Counted from the stretch's first letter, positions 32,617-41,246 are shown. The stretch: 44,785 nucleotides of DNA from Candidatus Fusicatenibacter merdavium (GCA_019115005.1 DXEK01000190.1:1-44785); one strand, 5' to 3'. Translations and numbers: made by a program. The notes: a model not told the origin generated them from the sequence alone.

Positions 32617-33363
32617 TTATTTCACAGTCACTTTCAACTGTGCGGTATTCGATGCATTTCCGTCGGAGTCAATGACATGATATCCCAGTATGTATTCTCC
32701 CGGAGTATTGGTGTCCGCCTCCCCGGAGATCTGGATTCCCTGGTACAACTCGTCGCGGCTGTCTTTGTCGTCTGAAATGTCCTGAACGTAACTCAGCGGA
32801 TTGAATTCCGCTCCGCGCTCTACCTCAACGGAATACTGCGTCAGATAAAACCGCGGACTCGCGGCAGAAAGCGCCGCGATCGCGGCCTCGTTCTGCGCCT
32901 GTCCGTCGTCTGCGGCAGTCTGTGCATCTGCAGACGCATCTGTATTCTGAGCATCTGTTCCCTGGGCGTCAGTGCCTGCCGCATCCGCATTCGGGGCATC
33001 CTCCTCAGCGCCTGCTGCCTGAGCGGCAGCGCTGGCGTCTGTGGTATACTGTACCTTTCTTGTCTCTTTGGTCACATTGTTTTTGCTGTCCTTCGCCACA
33101 TAGATGACAGATGCCTCCGTCCCGTCAGCGTTGGGAATAATACTCTCGATCGTAACGGTGTCTGTCACATCTCCGTCACGGTTATCCGTCGCAGTGACGC
33201 CTTTCATCAGCACAGAACTGTCCGTGCCGGCTACGTAAGTAACCGTTTCCTCCGGGATCGTGATCTCCGGGCCGTTCCGGTCTTCTCCGACATAAACCAC
33301 TACGTTTCCGGCCAGCAGAACCACACAGGCCAGAAACAATATTGCTACAAGTCCTTTTCTCAT
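32617..33363 (-). CDS. Membrane-anchored DUF5011-type Ig-like protein (BY-kinase module)
   Basis: An N-terminal membrane helix (LVAILFLACVVLLAGNVVVYV) is followed by an Ig-like DUF5011/HYR-type domain (GPEITIPEETVTYVAG...VTATDNRDGDVTDTVTIESI..., YVAKDSKNNVTKETRKVQY). Next come an Ala/Asp/Gln-rich linker (~115-165, repeated TDAQ/NTDA) and a second Ig-like domain (PRFYLTQYSVEVERGAEFNPLSYV...GEYILGYHVIDSDGNASNTAQLKVTV). It lies 3 bp downstream of the tyrosine kinase gene, so it is the last gene of that operon. A paralogue heads the other kinase module. A role in holding or sensing exported polysaccharide is inferred from context only. Confidence 0.78.
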   Translation of the reverse strand: MRKGLVAILFLACVVLLAGNVVVYVGEDRNGPEITIPEETVTYVAGTDSSVLMKGVTATDNRDGDVTDTVTIESIIPNADGTEASVIYVAKDSKNNVTKETRKVQYTTDASAAAQAAGAEEDAPNADAAGTDAQGTDAQNTDASADAQTAADDGQAQNEAAIAALSAASPRFYLTQYSVEVERGAEFNPLSYVQDISDDKDSRDELYQGIQISGEADTNTPGEYILGYHVIDSDGNASNTAQLKVTVK

Positions 33364-33366
33364 CTC

Positions 33367-34071
33367 TTACTTCTCCTGTTTCCTCGCGTAATCCCCGTAG
33401 TACTTTCCGTAATTCTTTCCGTACTTTCCATAGGCCTGCTTCTGCATGTCCACTTTATTCAGTACTACGCCAAGAATCGGACAGTTACTCTTCTCCAGCT
33501 GTGCCTTGACCTCCTGGGCAAAGCGGTAGCTGATCACACCGGATTCGATCACCAGAATCGCCCCGTCGCACTCTTCCGCGATCACCGCGCTGTCGATTAC
33601 GTTTCCGAGCGGCGGCGTGTCAATGATCACATAATCATAAACCTTACGCACCGCTTTCAGGAACGAGCGGAAATTTTTTCCGCCCAGCAATTCCGCCGGA
33701 TTCGGCGGAAGCGGACCGGAATAGATCAGATACAGTTTCGGAATATTGGTAGAATATACCACATCCTGTAATTCCGACTGTCCCGTAAGATAATGCGTCA
33801 GGCCCTTCACCGTCTGCTGGCCGGCTTTCGTGCTTCCGAGAAGCACGGATTTTCTGAGATCCGCGTCTATGAAAAGAACGTTCTTTCCACTCTCCGCCAG
33901 AGAAATCGCCAGCTGAAGGCTGACGCTGCTTTTGCCCTCATTCGGTGTACAGCTTGTGATCGCGATCACCTTTTTATCGTCTCCGCAGAACTGAAGGTTT
34001 GCCCGGAGAGATTTGTACGCCTCTTCAATCTGGTAATTATTTTTTTCTTTCTTTACAGTAACCTGATTCAC
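33367..34071 (-). CDS. cpsD: CpsD/CapB-type BY tyrosine kinase
   Basis: This 234-residue bacterial tyrosine kinase uses ParA-like Walker motifs: ITSCTPNEGKSSVSLQLA (A), VLFIDADLRKS (A') and YDYVIIDTPPLGNVID (B). The C-terminus is a tyrosine cluster (YGKYGKNYGKYYGDYARK) that is the autophosphorylation tail. It works with the preceding Wzz-type membrane activator and is dephosphorylated by the CpsB-type phosphatase two genes upstream. Together they control exopolysaccharide chain length and export. It lies 15 bp after the Wzz gene and 3 bp before the DUF5011 gene. Confidence 0.95.
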   Translation of the reverse strand: MNQVTVKKEKNNYQIEEAYKSLRANLQFCGDDKKVIAITSCTPNEGKSSVSLQLAISLAESGKNVLFIDADLRKSVLLGSTKAGQQTVKGLTHYLTGQSELQDVVYSTNIPKLYLIYSGPLPPNPAELLGGKNFRSFLKAVRKVYDYVIIDTPPLGNVIDSAVIAEECDGAILVIESGVISYRFAQEVKAQLEKSNCPILGVVLNKVDMQKQAYGKYGKNYGKYYGDYARKQEK

Positions 34072-34086
34072 GACAATTCCCTCCCT

Positions 34087-34821
34087 TTACCGTCTTCTCT
34101 TCGTTTTGCTTTTTCTGGATTTTTTGGTTTCCCCTTCCGCCAGCGGGATCGTTCCGAGCGTACTCAGTCCCAGATAGCGCTCCACATCTTCCGATGTACG
34201 GATCGTATCATTCATCAGATAGGAAACCAGAATGATAGCTACTGCCGCAACAAATCCGAGAACAGCGCCCATCAGTGTATTTTTCATCGTGGAAGGACCG
34301 ACCGGAGTTTCCGGAATGTTCGCTTCCTCAAAGACCGTAACCGCCTCAATGTTCATAACACTCTGAATCTCATCAGCTGCAAAATCTCTCACGGAATTTG
34401 CAATGTCGCAGGCGAGATAAGGATCCGCATCCTCTACGTGAATTGTGATGATACGAGTATCCGTGGCTGTTTCCACCGAAATTTTTGCCAGAAGCTCCGA
34501 GGACTTCATATCAAGGTCCAGATTACTAATCACAGACTCCGCTACCTGACGGCTCTGGATCATCTGGGCACAGTCCTGCGTCAGCTGCTCGCTGGCCTGC
34601 AGATCGCTGCTGGTCACCGTATCGCTGTTCTGCTGTGTAAGAATATACATTCTCGTCGTCGACTGATACTGCGGGGTCAGGAAAATCCTGGTAGCCAGCA
34701 TTGCCGCCAGTCCGACCGCCGCTGCCGCAAGCACGATCACAAGTGCCTTGCTCCAGAGTACATGAAAAAGTTCCAGTAAATTAATCTCAACTTCATCGTT
34801 GTTCTGCTGTGTTGTTTCCAT
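34087..34821 (-). CDS. cpsC: Wzz/CpsC-type chain-length determinant (kinase activator)
   Basis: A cytoplasmic start (EVEINLLELFHVLWSKALVIVLAAAAVGLAAMLATRIFL) gives the first helix. An extracytoplasmic Wzz domain follows (YQSTTRMYILTQQNSDTVTSSDLQASEQLTQD... ), then the proline-rich segment before the second helix (PETPVGPSTMKNTLMGAVLGFVAAVAIILVSYLMNDTI), and a basic tail (KSRKSKTKRRR). In Gram-positive bacteria this protein is separate from its kinase and its C-terminal juxtamembrane part activates it. The adjacent BY kinase is the partner. 244 residues, normal for CpsC/YveK. Confidence 0.94.
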   Translation of the reverse strand: METTQQNNDEVEINLLELFHVLWSKALVIVLAAAAVGLAAMLATRIFLTPQYQSTTRMYILTQQNSDTVTSSDLQASEQLTQDCAQMIQSRQVAESVISNLDLDMKSSELLAKISVETATDTRIITIHVEDADPYLACDIANSVRDFAADEIQSVMNIEAVTVFEEANIPETPVGPSTMKNTLMGAVLGFVAAVAIILVSYLMNDTIRTSEDVERYLGLSTLGTIPLAEGETKKSRKSKTKRRR

Positions 34822-34831
34822 TGTTCCTCTC

Positions 34832-35557
34832 CTATCCTATGTTTTCTGTGATTTTCTGTGGATTGCGGATGAAAATGCGTTCCGTATAAGCTTTTCCCAT
34901 TTTTTTCTCCATATATTCCACACATGGACCTAAATTGGGCGTGCGCTTGTTCGTTCTGTGGCAGTCGGAACCGACAAAGTCCAGCATATCGTTCTTCATC
35001 AGCTTTTTGCAGAACCGCCTGATCTGGAATCCTTCCTCTCCCAGGATACTCCCGGCGTTCACCTGTAAATACGCGCCGATTTCCCTGAGTGCTTCCAGAT
35101 TTTCAAAATCCTTCCGGATCTGCGGATACCGCTCCACATGGGCCACGATCGGAATAAAACCGTGGCTGACCAGATCATAGATCCGCTCCCTTGCAAAAGA
35201 AAAGTCTGTTGCCTGGGAAAATTCTGTCAGAACATAATCAGAACCGGCCATCGTCGGGCGCTCCCTGCTGCTCAGCGTCTCCACCATGGACATATTTGCA
35301 TGAAACTCGCAGCCCAGATACAAGCGCAGGTCACTGACGATCGTCGCTTCCGACTTTTCTTTTAAAAGCGCAAACTGACGCTCGATTTTTTCTTTTGGAG
35401 TCTCAAACATTTCGCGGCGATAGTGAGGCGTCAGAATAATAGAACGGACACCGTCCTCATACTCCATCTGCAGCATCTTCAGCGCCATCTCCATCGTTCT
35501 GGCGCCGTCGTCCACTCCGGGTATGATGTGACAATGTATATCGAATAGATTTTTCAT
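34832..35557 (-). CDS. cpsB: CpsB/YwqE-type tyrosine-protein phosphatase (PHP fold)
   Basis: This metal-dependent phosphatase of the PHP superfamily removes phosphate from the BY-kinase tyrosine tail. DIHCHIIPGVDDGARTMEMALKML carries the first metal ligands, IILTPHYRREMFE the next, IPIVAHVERYPQIRKDFENLEALREIGAYLQVNAGSILG the third and DFVGSDCHRTNKRTPNL the last. 241 residues, as in Streptococcus CpsB. It is the first gene of a cpsB-cpsC-cpsD-DUF5011 operon with its own promoter ~40 bp upstream and AAGGTGAAG as ribosome binding site. Confidence 0.95.
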   Translation of the reverse strand: MKNLFDIHCHIIPGVDDGARTMEMALKMLQMEYEDGVRSIILTPHYRREMFETPKEKIERQFALLKEKSEATIVSDLRLYLGCEFHANMSMVETLSSRERPTMAGSDYVLTEFSQATDFSFARERIYDLVSHGFIPIVAHVERYPQIRKDFENLEALREIGAYLQVNAGSILGEEGFQIRRFCKKLMKNDMLDFVGSDCHRTNKRTPNLGPCVEYMEKKMGKAYTERIFIRNPQKITENIG

Positions 35558-35590
35558 ACATCTTCACCTTAAAAGAGTCTTTTCCTTCTA

Positions 35591-35619
35591 TTAATATCAT
35601 TTATGTCAAAAAAAGTCAA
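35591..35619 (-). promoter_or_regulatory. Sigma-A promoter for the cpsB-C-D operon
   Basis: On the minus strand TTGACT (35619-35614), 17 bp, TATTAA (35596-35591). The leader is ~30 bp. Confidence 0.65.
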
Positions 35620-35649
35620 GATATCTGTAGTACTTTCTCATGTCACCGT

Positions 35650-35673
35650 AACCGTCCAGCCAGTTGAATGGTT
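35650..35673. repeat. Dispersed palindrome copy 7 (diverged)
   Basis: AACCGTCCAGCCAGTTGAATGGTT has AACC/GGTT outer and CA/TG inner pairing. It lies ~30 bp upstream of the cpsB operon promoter. Confidence 0.5.
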
Positions 35674-35812
35674 TCAGCCTCCGGACGACTTTCGTCAGAT
35701 GCTGCCGCATGAAAACCTCAGAATTTTCTCCGGACCTCTCTCCAGCAGGATTTCAGACGCCGCCAGGCCGGCCACACCCCTGGACAAAAGTAAAGATCTT
35801 AAATACCGGGGA

Positions 35813-37063
35813 TCAATCTCTTCGGAAGATATCCCTCGTGTATACTTTCTCTTTTACATCATCCAGGCACTTGTCATATCTGTTCGCGATAATAGCCTGC
35901 GACATCTCCTTGAATTTCTTCAAGTCGTTCACCACTGTGCTTCCAAAGAATGTGCAGCCATCTTCCAGAGTCGGCTCATAGATCACCACGGTGGCTCCCT
36001 TTGCCTTGATCCTCTTCATGACCCCCTGGATACTGCTCTGACGGAAGTTATCCGAATTACTCTTCATAGTCAGTCGATACACACCAATTACACATTTCTT
36101 TTCCTCATTAGCGCTGTAATCGCCGCGGTTGAAATAGTCATAGTAACCAGCCTGTTTCAGTACACGGTCAGCAATAAAATCTTTCCTGGTCCTATTACTT
36201 TCCACGATCGCCTCTATCAGATTCTCAGGTACATCCTGATAATTAGCCAGCAGCTGTTTGGTATCTTTCGGCAAACAATATCCGCCATAACCGAAACTTG
36301 GATTATTGTAATGGGTGCCGATTCTTGGATCCAGACAAACCCCTTCAATGATCTGCCTCGTATCCAGTCCTTTGCTTTCCGCATAAGTATCAAGTTCGTT
36401 GAAATACGCAACTCTTAATGCCAGATAGGTATTCGCAAACAGTTTCACCGCCTCGGCTTCTGTGAAGCCCATAAACAATGTGTCGATATTTTCCTTGACA
36501 GCACCTTCCTGGAGCAGTCCGGCAAACACATGTGCCGCTTCAACCAGCCGCGTATCATTCACATCGGTGCCGACGATTATTCTGCTGGGATACAAATTAT
36601 CGTACAATGCCTTCGACTCGCGTAAAAATTCAGGGCTGAAGATGATATTCTTACTTCCCGTCTTTTCCCTGATACTCTTGGTATATCCGACCGGAATAGT
36701 GCTTTTAATGACCATGATAGCTTCCGGATTGTACTGCATCACAAGATCAATCACAGCTTCAACTGCGCTGGTGTCAAAATGCTGTGTAGTCGAATCGTAA
36801 TTCGTAGGTGCTGCAATAACAACGAAATCCGCAGCACTGTACGCCGTCTTTGCATCAAGCGTTGCGGTCAGATCCAATTCTTTTTCCGCCAAATACTTTT
36901 CTATGTACTCATCCTGAATCGGAGATTTTCTTTGGTTAATCAGTTCAATCTTTGACGGTACGATGTCCACAGCGTAAACCTTATGATGCTGAGACAGCAG
37001 TGTAGCAATCGAAAGGCCCACATATCCGGTTCCTGCTACAGCAATTGTATACTTCTTATCCAT
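35813..37063 (-). CDS. ugd: UDP-glucose/GDP-mannose-family nucleotide-sugar dehydrogenase
   Basis: The enzyme oxidises a UDP-sugar to the uronic acid with two NAD+. The Rossmann motif [68 protein letters not shown] and the catalytic cysteine in [15 protein letters not shown] are all present. The start at 37063 (MDKKYTIAV) with AGAGGAAG upstream is preferred to the longer track start, giving 416 residues. The sequence is of the Ugd/RkpK type found in capsule clusters. It lies between the two BY-kinase modules and should feed uronic acid into their polymer. Substrate UDP-glucose is likely but UDP-ManNAc-type oxidation is not fully excluded. Confidence 0.9.
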   Translation of the reverse strand: MDKKYTIAVAGTGYVGLSIATLLSQHHKVYAVDIVPSKIELINQRKSPIQDEYIEKYLAEKELDLTATLDAKTAYSAADFVVIAAPTNYDSTTQHFDTSAVEAVIDLVMQYNPEAIMVIKSTIPVGYTKSIREKTGSKNIIFSPEFLRESKALYDNLYPSRIIVGTDVNDTRLVEAAHVFAGLLQEGAVKENIDTLFMGFTEAEAVKLFANTYLALRVAYFNELDTYAESKGLDTRQIIEGVCLDPRIGTHYNNPSFGYGGYCLPKDTKQLLANYQDVPENLIEAIVESNRTRKDFIADRVLKQAGYYDYFNRGDYSANEEKKCVIGVYRLTMKSNSDNFRQSSIQGVMKRIKAKGATVVIYEPTLEDGCTFFGSTVVNDLKKFKEMSQAIIANRYDKCLDDVKEKVYTRDIFRRD

Positions 37064-37355
37064 AACGTACTTCCTCTTTTTCTCCGGCATAGCCGGAATA
37101 TTTTCTATCATCGAATATCAGAAACCATGAAAGCAGCTCTTTATAAAAATTCAACTCGCTCATCTAAAGTTTCGTTATCTAAGATAAAGAACTCACCCAA
37201 AACAATCTGAGTTTTCTTCCCACTTGATCGCCGTTCGGTTGGTTTTCTGGCCAGGCTGTTCATTCCCTGTACGCTTTATCGCAAGTTCCATTTCCCGTCT
37301 GGCTGCCTGTTCTGGCTTATTTTACCATCTTTCTGCATTTTTTGGGAGCAGAGAA

Positions 37356-37757
37356 ATGTTTTTGTGTCCAGAAATTCTTTGCCAGGGTAAAAATGCAGGC
37401 AGATATCATATCCCCACAGACGAGAGCTTTGACGATGTCTATGATCTGCAATTTACCAGTCACATGAAAAGAGCACTCTGCAGTCACCTAAAATTTCTCT
37501 GTTCTTCACAAAATCAAATAATATATTTTTGTGAACACAGTATGTGCCAGCATGAAACCCTTTTATACTTGAAATCTTCTGAATTATTCCAACAAGTCAT
37601 AAAAGAATACTATCCGACAATTATGTTCTCACTTTATCATGAAGCCGCAGGGCAGTCAAGTTTGTTCCCTCTTTCTCATCGGGCCATGTACCTTTTTCTT
37701 TGTGCAAGCTATAGCTCTTGTTCTCACATTTTTCTTTTCCTATGCTTTCATCACTAA
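37356..37757 (+). pseudogene. Uncertain ORF or gene remnant
   Basis: The frame from ATG 37356 has GGGAGCAGAGAA before it. Its first ~95 residues look protein-like (GKNAGRYHIPTDESFDDVYDLQFTSHMKRAL..., SSELFQQVIKEYYPTIMFSLYHEAA). The last ~35 residues are Ser/Phe/Leu runs typical of a wrong frame. It is opposite in direction to all neighbours. No family was recognised; a truncated or decayed gene is the best reading. Confidence 0.25.
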
Positions 37758-37895
37758 AATACAGTTCCAGAATTTCTTTCAATTTATTTATATGTTTGGC
37801 GTGAGTGCTTTCTGCGCTTTCCGCTCAGCCGTTCGACCTGCAGAAAGGTTCCTTTCCGTCGGGTGCTGTCACGGACTGTATATATATAGGCTGAC

Positions 37896-37935
37896 GAAAG
37901 CCGCCCGGAGCTGACGGCATCCGTGTGCGGCTTTC
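37896..37935. terminator. Hairpin after the second cpsB-type gene
   Basis: GAAAGCCGC...GCGGCTTTC has 9 bp perfect arms and a 22 nt loop, ~45 bp downstream of the cpsB-type stop at 37981. There is only a short T run on either side, so it is a weak terminator or a stabilising 3' hairpin. Confidence 0.5.
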
Positions 37936-37980
37936 TGTTATTCAGAGCTGTGTTTGAAAGTATCTGTGAAGATTGATGAT

Positions 37981-38748
37981 TTATATTTCTCTTAAGATCA
38001 CAAGAATACTGGCCAAATGTTGCTTGTATTTACGGCGGACTTCAGGATTTTGGCAGGATTTCTCTCGAGCAGAATTTCCGACGCGTTTCCCCCCGTAATA
38101 CAGATCCAGGATCCGGGCGGTTTCTTCCAGATCCGACGTGCGCAGGACCGGGTCGTGGGCGTCGGAGGCCACCAGTCCGGCAAGCCCCATGGAAAGAAGC
38201 CAGTCTGCGGTGCGGGCGGCTCCCCGGCCGAGCTGTCCAAGAATGCTGCCCCGGTTCACCTGGAGCAGGATTCCTTCTCTGTAGAATTCTTTCAGTCTCT
38301 CCGGATCCCGCTTGGCGAATTCATACCGTTCCGGATGGGCCAGGATCAACTGGTAACCCAGCCTCTGCAGTCTTTTCAGGCGTTCCAGCGCCAGACTCCC
38401 GGACGTATCAAACAGGAATTCCACAAGAAGATACCTGCCTCCGCCGATCCCCGGAAGCGGTCTCTGTTCCGCAAGTCTGAGAAAGCTTCTGTTTACCATC
38501 AGCTCCATTCCGCTGTACACATTTACGGGGATCTTATGTTCTTCTAACAGACGCCGGAATTCCATAAGCCGCCTGTCATACAGGTTCAGATATTCTTCCG
38601 GATCACAGTGTGAAAAATCCCCGTGGGATGTCGCCGCCATGGCCCGGACGCCGCTGTCCGCGGCGATCCTGGCCATTTCGAGCGCATCCTCCGGGGACTG
38701 AGCTCCATCGTCTATTCCCGGCAGAATATGAATGTGAAGATCAATCAT
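37981..38748 (-). CDS. Second CpsB/YwqE-type tyrosine-protein phosphatase
   Basis: This PHP-fold phosphatase is paralogous to the one at 34832-35557: MIDLHIHILPGIDDGAQSPEDALEMARIA, LVEFLFDTSG, LILAHPERYEFAKRDPERLKEFYREGILLQVNRGSILGQLG, LVASDAHDPVLRT. The track start is 71 codons too early; ATG 38748 gives 255 residues, begins at the family start and has GGAGG 7 bp upstream. It overlaps the Wzz-kinase fusion gene by 8 bp, so it is translationally coupled and most likely dephosphorylates that kinase. Confidence 0.93.
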   Translation of the reverse strand: MIDLHIHILPGIDDGAQSPEDALEMARIAADSGVRAMAATSHGDFSHCDPEEYLNLYDRRLMEFRRLLEEHKIPVNVYSGMELMVNRSFLRLAEQRPLPGIGGGRYLLVEFLFDTSGSLALERLKRLQRLGYQLILAHPERYEFAKRDPERLKEFYREGILLQVNRGSILGQLGRGAARTADWLLSMGLAGLVASDAHDPVLRTSDLEETARILDLYYGGKRVGNSAREKSCQNPEVRRKYKQHLASILVILREI

Positions 38749-40225
38749 GTTCTGCCTCCTCTCCATACGGCCGGGCCGTTTCACCGGAATGGGATCTGTA
38801 ACCGTAGCGGCCGTATTTTCCATATCCGTAACCGTAACGGCCATAGCCGTATTCGCTGACCGCCTCCGGGTATGCGTTAAACACATATCCGAAGAAACGG
38901 GCTTTCCGGTCTCGCAGGAAAGAAATCCCTTCCTGGATCCTCCTCTGGGATACCGTGTCATACTTCACCACATACAGGATCGCGTCCGCATACTCCGCCA
39001 GCATTCCCACGTCCTGGAACATCTCACAGGGCGGCGTGTCGATCACTATGTAATCCATTTCTCTCTTCAACGCCTGCAGGAACTCTCCGACCCGCAGATT
39101 GCTGAGCACGGAGGCCGGCTGCTTCACCGGCTGGCTGCTTCCGACAAACCAGATACCACTCTCCTTGATCTTCTGAAAACAGTCCGCCACCGGCCGGTCT
39201 CCGTCGGCGATCGCCTGTAGACCTCCGCCGCCCCGGACGCCAAGCGCCGCCGCATCCTGCTGTTTTCTCAGATCTCCGTCGATCAGTACGACACGCTTTC
39301 CCTTCGCTGCAAGGATCTCGCAAAGATTGACCGCCAGCGTGGTCTTTCCCTCGCCGGAGGCAGTGCCCGCGACCAGAAGAATCTTCCAGTCCTCTTTCTC
39401 CATCGCATTCTCCAGGCGGAGTTCCAACGCCCGGAGGCTTTCCCTGTATCCGTAGGACAGCCGCTGATCCAACACGGAAATCTTCTGCTTCCGATTCTGT
39501 TTTCTGGCCTTGAAACGCACCTGCGGGATCATCGCCAGACAGCGGAGACTTGTGATCTTTTTCATCTCCTCCGGCGTCCGGGCAGTTTTCCTTGCCAGCG
39601 CCATCAGGCCAAGAAGAAAAATCCCGAGAAGCCCTCCGGCCGCGGCTCCCATCGCCAGACTTCTCTTCGTACCGACTCTGTTAAACGGCTCTGTGGGAGT
39701 CTCCGGCTCATCCAGATAATTAAACCGGATATCTCCGAGGACGAACCGGGCGGTTTCCGGATAGATCTCCAGCGCGGCATCCAGGATCGTCCTGGCGTCC
39801 TGCGGGTCCGGACTTTCCGCGCGCATTGTCACCACGTTGGAATTCTCCACCGTCTCCGCGGTGATCGTCCCGTTCAGGCGGTCCGTTCCCAGCCGTTCCA
39901 GCAGCGTGCTCCGGAAAAAGCTGCTGTCCAGAATATAAGGAAACGTCCTGGACAGCTGATCCGCCGTGCTGCTGTCGTAATAGAAACTGTAGCTTCCGCT
40001 CCCCTCTTCCCCTGTGGCCACCGTGAACGTGGCGCTGCAGGCGTACAGGGGCTGGGTACGGAATCTCTGGAACGCGTAAAATCCGCCTGCTCCCAGCACA
40101 ACGAGGATCAGAACCAGCCACCACATTCTGGAGAAAATCCTCCAGAAGCTTTTCAAAAGCAGGCCCAGGTCAATTTCGATCTCGTCATCGTCTCTGTTTT
40201 CCAGTTCTCTTCTCCCGTCTTCCAT
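38741..40225 (-). CDS. Wzz-BY-kinase fusion (chain-length determinant plus tyrosine kinase)
   Basis: Residues 1-230 form a Wzz membrane part: acidic start, helix 1 (WWLVLILVVLGAGGFYAF), extracytoplasmic domain, proline segment, helix 2 (SLAMGAAAGGLLGIFLLGLMAL). Residues ~270-490 form a BY kinase: LLVAGTASGEGKTTLAVNL (A), KRVVLIDGDLRKQ (A'), MDYIVIDTPPCEMF (B), then a Tyr/Gly tail (YGYGRYGYGYGKYGRYGYRS). The single-chain arrangement is the rule in Proteobacteria (Wzc) and less common in Firmicutes, where activator and kinase are usually separate as in the other module here. It follows a kinase fragment left by a deletion and precedes the CpsB-type gene by overlap. Confidence 0.93.
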   Translation of the reverse strand: MEDGRRELENRDDDEIEIDLGLLLKSFWRIFSRMWWLVLILVVLGAGGFYAFQRFRTQPLYACSATFTVATGEEGSGSYSFYYDSSTADQLSRTFPYILDSSFFRSTLLERLGTDRLNGTITAETVENSNVVTMRAESPDPQDARTILDAALEIYPETARFVLGDIRFNYLDEPETPTEPFNRVGTKRSLAMGAAAGGLLGIFLLGLMALARKTARTPEEMKKITSLRCLAMIPQVRFKARKQNRKQKISVLDQRLSYGYRESLRALELRLENAMEKEDWKILLVAGTASGEGKTTLAVNLCEILAAKGKRVVLIDGDLRKQQDAAALGVRGGGGLQAIADGDRPVADCFQKIKESGIWFVGSSQPVKQPASVLSNLRVGEFLQALKREMDYIVIDTPPCEMFQDVGMLAEYADAILYVVKYDTVSQRRIQEGISFLRDRKARFFGYVFNAYPEAVSEYGYGRYGYGYGKYGRYGYRSHSGETARPYGEEAEHD

Positions 40226-40272
40226 CCTCTATCCTTTCTCTTTTCTCCGGCTATTCCGAAATAAGCAGCATC

Positions 40273-40650
40273 TCAGCTCTTTTCACCTGTCCCGGAAGTT
40301 TTCCGGTATCCGTCATAACCGTATCCATAACTCTGCTCCTGCGAAAACCATTCCTGATGAAAGGCATTCAGCGCAAACCCTGCGAAATCACAGCCGCTCT
40401 GCCAGATCATATCCACGGTGTCGTTGATGACCCGCACATCCGACCAGTCCTCGCGCACCACCAGAAGCACGCTGTCGGCCTCCTTCATCCAGACCTCCGT
40501 GTCCGTGGAAACTCCGGTGGGCGGACAGTCGATAATCACATAATCCATCTCCTCTTTCCAGGACTCCGCCAGAGACTCCAGCGGCGCCTGTCCCAGGACC
40601 GCCGCCGGATCCTTCGCCGTGCGGTACTGAAAGAGTTCCCAGATATGACC
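40273..40650 (-). pseudogene. 3' fragment of a BY-kinase gene
   Basis: The frame 40273-40548 plus its upstream continuation (HIWELFQYRTAKDPAAVLGQ... to ...ESWKEEMDYVIIDCPPTGVSTDTEVW) aligns with the C-terminal half of the intact kinases, for example GIWFVGSSQPVKQPASVL...REMDYIVIDTPP in the fusion protein. It keeps Walker B and a short tyrosine tail (SYGYGYDGYRK) but lacks Walker A and A', so it cannot be an active kinase. It is joined directly, out of frame, to the truncated DUF5011 gene at ~40645-40655. Confidence 0.8.
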
Positions 40651-41189
40651 CCTCCAAAGCCGTTGCTGACCTCAAAGGAAACCGTATAGGAACCGGCCCT
40701 CTGATAATTTACGTCCGTATCCGTCTGGGTAAGCCATTCCGTCAGGTCGCCGTCCAGCTGATCCTCCGCGCCCAGACGTTCCATGACCGCCGAATAACTG
40801 CCCTCGCCTTCGGCGAACACCAACGGCTCCGTCAGCGTAAATCTGGGAGAACTGTAGTCGCTGAACTTCACTTTTCTCGTCAGCGAAGCGGACTGATTCG
40901 CGGAATCGAACACCACATAGGTAAGATTGCAGACGCCCTTCTCAATAAAACGGGAAAGAGAGCCCGCCACGATCTGATCGGTCAGATCCCCGTCTTCCGG
41001 ATCGCTGGCGCTCATTCCCTCCATCAGCTGCTCCGGAGAGTACGCGCAGGGGATCTCCAGCACTTCCCGGTCACTGGCAATCTCCGGCCCGTTGGGATCC
41101 CTGTCCTTCAGACTGACCGCCCGGGAAATCCCGAAGATCCCCAGGGCAAGGACAAAAATCGCGATGACTGCAGTTCTCACAATTCTCAT
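40536..41189 (-). pseudogene. Truncated DUF5011-type membrane protein with out-of-frame tail
   Basis: The true start is ATG 41189 (MRIVRTAVIAIFVLALGIFGI, a membrane helix; AGAAAGGAAAG upstream). The first Ig-like domain has GPEIASDREVLEIPCAYSPEQLMEGMSASDPEDGDLTDQIV and YVVFDSANQSASLTRKVKFSDY. The second runs to GSYTVSFEVSNGFGG and then breaks. The remaining ~35 residues are Arg/Trp-rich (ARRRIRRRSWDRRRW) because they read the neighbouring kinase fragment in another frame. The paralogue at 32617-33363 continues for ~12 more residues at this point. It may still be made as a membrane protein with a nonsense tail. Confidence 0.8.
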
Positions 41190-41246
41190 AAATCTTTCCT
41201 TTCTTTCAAACGGCAAACTTCCTGTAAAACTCACAGCAGAACTTTC

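Larger units (their letters stand above)
37064..37980. other. 917 bp A+T-rich gap with gene relics
   Basis: The base composition is visibly lower in G+C than both neighbours. It contains a plus-strand open frame (37356-37757), a minus-strand stretch at about 37625-37790 that reads INKLKEILELYFSDES... without a start, a small CCGGCtatGCCGG hairpin next to ugd and a larger hairpin at 37896-37935. It looks like the remains of inserted or decayed DNA. Confidence 0.45.

Noticed and set aside
40273-40548. The 91-codon ORF as a complete small gene
   Set aside because: Kinase-like sequence continues upstream of its ATG in the same frame and Walker A/A' are missing, so it is a gene fragment.
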